Under the pieces are notes generated by a model that made no database searches, had not been told where the DNA came from, and saw only the letters and a program-made list of their open reading frames with translations. This document shows, piece by piece, positions 62,633 through 64,000 of a DNA stretch of 64,000 nucleotides; the stretch's first letter is position 1, and each line of letters opens with the position of its first letter. Origin of the DNA: Mediterraneibacter massiliensis (GTDB lineage: Bacteria > Bacillota > Clostridia > Lachnospirales > Lachnospiraceae); NCBI RefSeq assembly GCF_001487105.1, contig NZ_LN913000.1:186001-250000 (forward strand), read 5' to 3'. A program made the position numbers and the translations under genes.

Positions 62633-63490
62633 CTATATTTTTGTTGAGTCAAGAGCTTTTCTCGTTTTTACGATGTTGTTATAAGCTTCATCGTATTTTT
62701 TAAATGCAACACCTACATATAACATATCAACAATAGCTAATTCGGCAATTCGTGATGAGAGTGCATCACTATTAAATGCAGTTTCGCTTGATGATGTATA
62801 AAGCACGATGTCTGCTTTTTTCACTATTGGAGATTTTCCATAATTCGTAATTGCAATAGTTTTAGCGCCTGCCTGTCGGGCAATATCCAATGCTGTCAAA
62901 ATATCTTTAGAGGCACCTGAATGGGATATCGCGATCACGACTGATCTTTTATTCAGCACTGATGCCGCCATTGCCTGAAGATTGCTATCAGTAAAAGCCA
63001 AAGCTAAATAGCCTATTTTAATAAACTTATGCTGACAATCTAATGCAATGCTTCCAGATCCTCCTATACCAAAAAAAAGCAATTGTTCACTTTCTCGGAT
63101 CATATTGATGGCACATTCTATCGCATCTTGATCTAAAATCTCATGTGTTGCCTTTAATGACTGAATATCAGACTCTATAATTTTATCTACTATAGCAGAA
63201 ATAGTATCTGTTTTTGCCAGTCTGCTGTAAATTTGCTGCTCAGGTTCGATCGTTTCCTGCGCAATGCTGATTTTCATTGCCTGATATCCCTTGTACCCCA
63301 ATTTTTGAGCAAATCTTACAATTGATACTTTGCTAACACCACAAGTTTCTGCCGCTTCATCAATAGACATATGGATAATCTCTTTTTTGTTTTTTTCAAT
63401 AAACTCGTAAATCTTTTTTTCATTCTCCTTTGTGATACTAGAAAGCACTCCACGAATTCTAACTTGGTAACTTGCATTTATTTGGGTCAT
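62633..63490 (-). CDS. RpiR/MurR-family transcriptional regulator
   Basis: This regulator of about 285 residues has an N-terminal RpiR helix-turn-helix (MSIDEAAETCGVSKVSIVRF) and a C-terminal SIS sugar-phosphate-binding domain (LLFFGIGGSGSIALDCQHKF, VIAISHSGASKDILTALDIA, IAITNYGKSPI). ATG 63490 follows AAAGGAGG. It is the first gene of the minus-strand operon. A perfect palindrome, TTGAAA-N5-TTTCAA, overlaps its promoter, so it probably represses its own operon and is released by a phosphorylated intermediate. Confidence 0.88.
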   Translation of the reverse strand: MTQINASYQVRIRGVLSSITKENEKKIYEFIEKNKKEIIHMSIDEAAETCGVSKVSIVRFAQKLGYKGYQAMKISIAQETIEPEQQIYSRLAKTDTISAIVDKIIESDIQSLKATHEILDQDAIECAINMIRESEQLLFFGIGGSGSIALDCQHKFIKIGYLALAFTDSNLQAMAASVLNKRSVVIAISHSGASKDILTALDIARQAGAKTIAITNYGKSPIVKKADIVLYTSSSETAFNSDALSSRIAELAIVDMLYVGVAFKKYDEAYNNIVKTRKALDSTKI

Positions 63491-63511
63491 CGCTCTTCCT
63501 CCTTTAACCAG

Positions 63512-63540
63512 ATTATACATGATTTGAAATATATTTTCAA
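63512..63540 (-). promoter_or_regulatory. Sigma-A promoter and operator of the RpiR operon
   Basis: On the minus strand TTGAAA (63535-63540), a 17-base spacer and TATAAT (63512-63517) form a near-consensus promoter. A perfect inverted repeat, TTGAAA-TATAT-TTTCAA (63524-63540), covers the -35 and part of the spacer, the place expected for repression. TGAAA-spacer-TTTCA sites are common for RpiR proteins. Confidence 0.78.
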
Positions 63541-63686
63541 TATATTTTTTAAATAATGAAATTTTTATTCAAAGCTGCATGCTATATTTACTGTCTGTAA
63601 AATTTTATGAGTACATAATATTAATTGTTATAACAAATTTTTAAATGAAGCAAGTGGATGTTGTGAAAATAGAAAGCAGGCAGAAA

Positions 63687-63729
63687 TGTTGCAACAAATA
63701 CAACGAAATGCAGCAATTGTGCAGCACAA
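63687..63729 (+). promoter_or_regulatory. Probable upstream activator site for a sigma-54 promoter
   Basis: The palindromes TGTTGCAACA (63687-63696) and TTGTGC-A-GCACAA (63717-63729) lie about 100-140 bases ahead of the -24/-12 promoter. GTTGCAACAAAT and TTGTGCA are repeated with almost the same spacing (29 versus 28) before the promoter at 52247. Confidence 0.7.
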
Positions 63730-63828
63730 CAGGAGATACTTTTAAAATCAAGTTTTAAACAGCTGGTAAAAAGTGCATAAACAGAAGGTTTTATTGATAC
63801 ACAGCAGAGAGTTCCGGAAAAAATAAAT

Positions 63829-63843
63829 TGGCATGAAGTTTGC
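63829..63843 (+). promoter_or_regulatory. Sigma-54 (-24/-12) promoter of kdgT
   Basis: TGGCAT-N5-TTGC (63829-63834 and 63840-63843) fits the sigma-54 consensus with one weak position. It lies 73 bases before the kdgT start. The 63491-63915 gap otherwise holds the divergent RpiR promoter, the activator site and A+T-rich sequence without a gene. Confidence 0.82.
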
Positions 63844-63915
63844 TTATACATTATATAACAAAACATATGCTGCGCGGCTGTGAAAATATAGTAGGACGAA
63901 AGAGAGGTAAAGGAT

Positions 63916-64000
63916 ATGAAGATATGTGCGACAATGAAGAAATTTCCAGGAGGGATGATGGTAATTCCATTGTTGATCGGATGTCTGGTTAATACATTTA
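63916..64000 (+). CDS. kdgT: 2-keto-3-deoxygluconate permease (partial, runs off the window)
   Basis: Only the first 28 codons are in the window. They read MKICATMKKFPGGMMVIPLL then IGCLVNTF, which matches the N-terminus of KdgT ([22 protein letters not shown] region). KdgT imports 2-keto-3-deoxygluconate, an end product of pectin breakdown. GAGGTAAAGG precedes the ATG. It is driven by the sigma-54 promoter at 63829 and may be the first gene of an operon beyond the edge. Confidence 0.75.
   Translation, partial: MKICATMKKFPGGMMVIPLLIGCLVNTF

Noticed and set aside
63621..63866. Minus-strand open frame of 81 codons in the kdgT upstream region
   Set aside because: It overlaps the sigma-54 promoter and activator palindromes, lacks a ribosome site and yields a low-complexity Cys/Phe-rich translation.

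Overview
The window looks like a chromosomal segment of a low-to-mid GC, spore-forming gut Firmicute of the Lachnospiraceae type. The evidence is SpoIIR and a SPOCS/LysM spore-associated protein, strong purine-rich ribosome binding sites, lipoprotein-anchored sugar-binding proteins, YesMN-type two-component control of carbohydrate loci, and GH106, GH28 and GH4 enzymes. No rRNA, tRNA, prophage, CRISPR array or IS element was recognised. The last gene (kdgT) runs off the right edge.

Layout. (1) 1-9.5 kb: a D-allose/D-allulose type sugar locus. Cupin phosphosugar isomerase, alsE-like epimerase and alsK-like ROK kinase lie on the minus strand; a PfkB kinase, an ABC importer (binding protein, two permeases, one ATPase) and a DeoR regulator lie on the plus strand. 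Both arms start in a shared divergent promoter region near 2.73-2.9 kb. A block of three 62-bp tandem repeats separates the isomerase from alsE. (2) 9.5-13.8 kb: a rhamnulokinase-like FGGY kinase, an M24 fold protein without most metal ligands, a UPF0303/GlcG-like protein, a shikimate-dehydrogenase-like protein with an altered substrate site, and a tiny membrane protein. This looks like an undescribed catabolic cassette. (3) 13.9-18.8 kb: a Crp/YeiL-like regulator broken by one stop codon, phosphoglucomutase, and DMT and MATE exporters. (4) 18.8-36.6 kb: a pectin/rhamnogalacturonan-oligosaccharide locus with an AraC regulator, GH4, YesM/YesN-like sensor and regulator, SGNH esterase, GH106-like enzyme, ABC importer, second GH106-like enzyme, GH28 and an unknown protein. 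The enzymes lack signal peptides, so oligosaccharides appear to be imported and cut inside the cell. (5) 36.6-52.2 kb: an Rpn-type nuclease gene, then mostly housekeeping genes: HAD phosphatase, murF, ddl, nicotinate phosphoribosyltransferase, plsC, a thioredoxin-reductase-like flavoprotein, PrcB-domain lipoprotein, SPOCS-LysM protein, ispE, GntR regulator, spoIIR, CDF transporter, acyl-ACP thioesterase and cvfB. (6) 52.2-57.6 kb: a sigma-54 dependent sugar-acid operon with an SAF-domain dehydrogenase, PrpR-type activator, OtnK-type kinase and OtnC-type decarboxylase. (7) 57.7-63.5 kb: a more A+T-rich minus-strand operon with RpiR regulator, FGGY kinase, GntP permease, DhnA-type class I aldolase and D-2-hydroxyacid dehydrogenase. 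(8) 63.5-64 kb: a second sigma-54 promoter and the start of kdgT.

Functionally the window is dominated by uptake and breakdown of rare sugars, sugar acids and pectin fragments. The most notable regulatory signal is a pair of consensus sigma-54 (-24/-12) promoters, at 52247 and 63829. Each is preceded by the same two-part motif: an identical 12-mer followed 28-29 bases later by TTGTGCA. This suggests that the PrpR-type activator encoded here controls both the tetronate-type operon and kdgT. The most likely undescribed biochemistry lies in the 9.5-13.6 kb cassette and the 57.7-63.5 kb operon.
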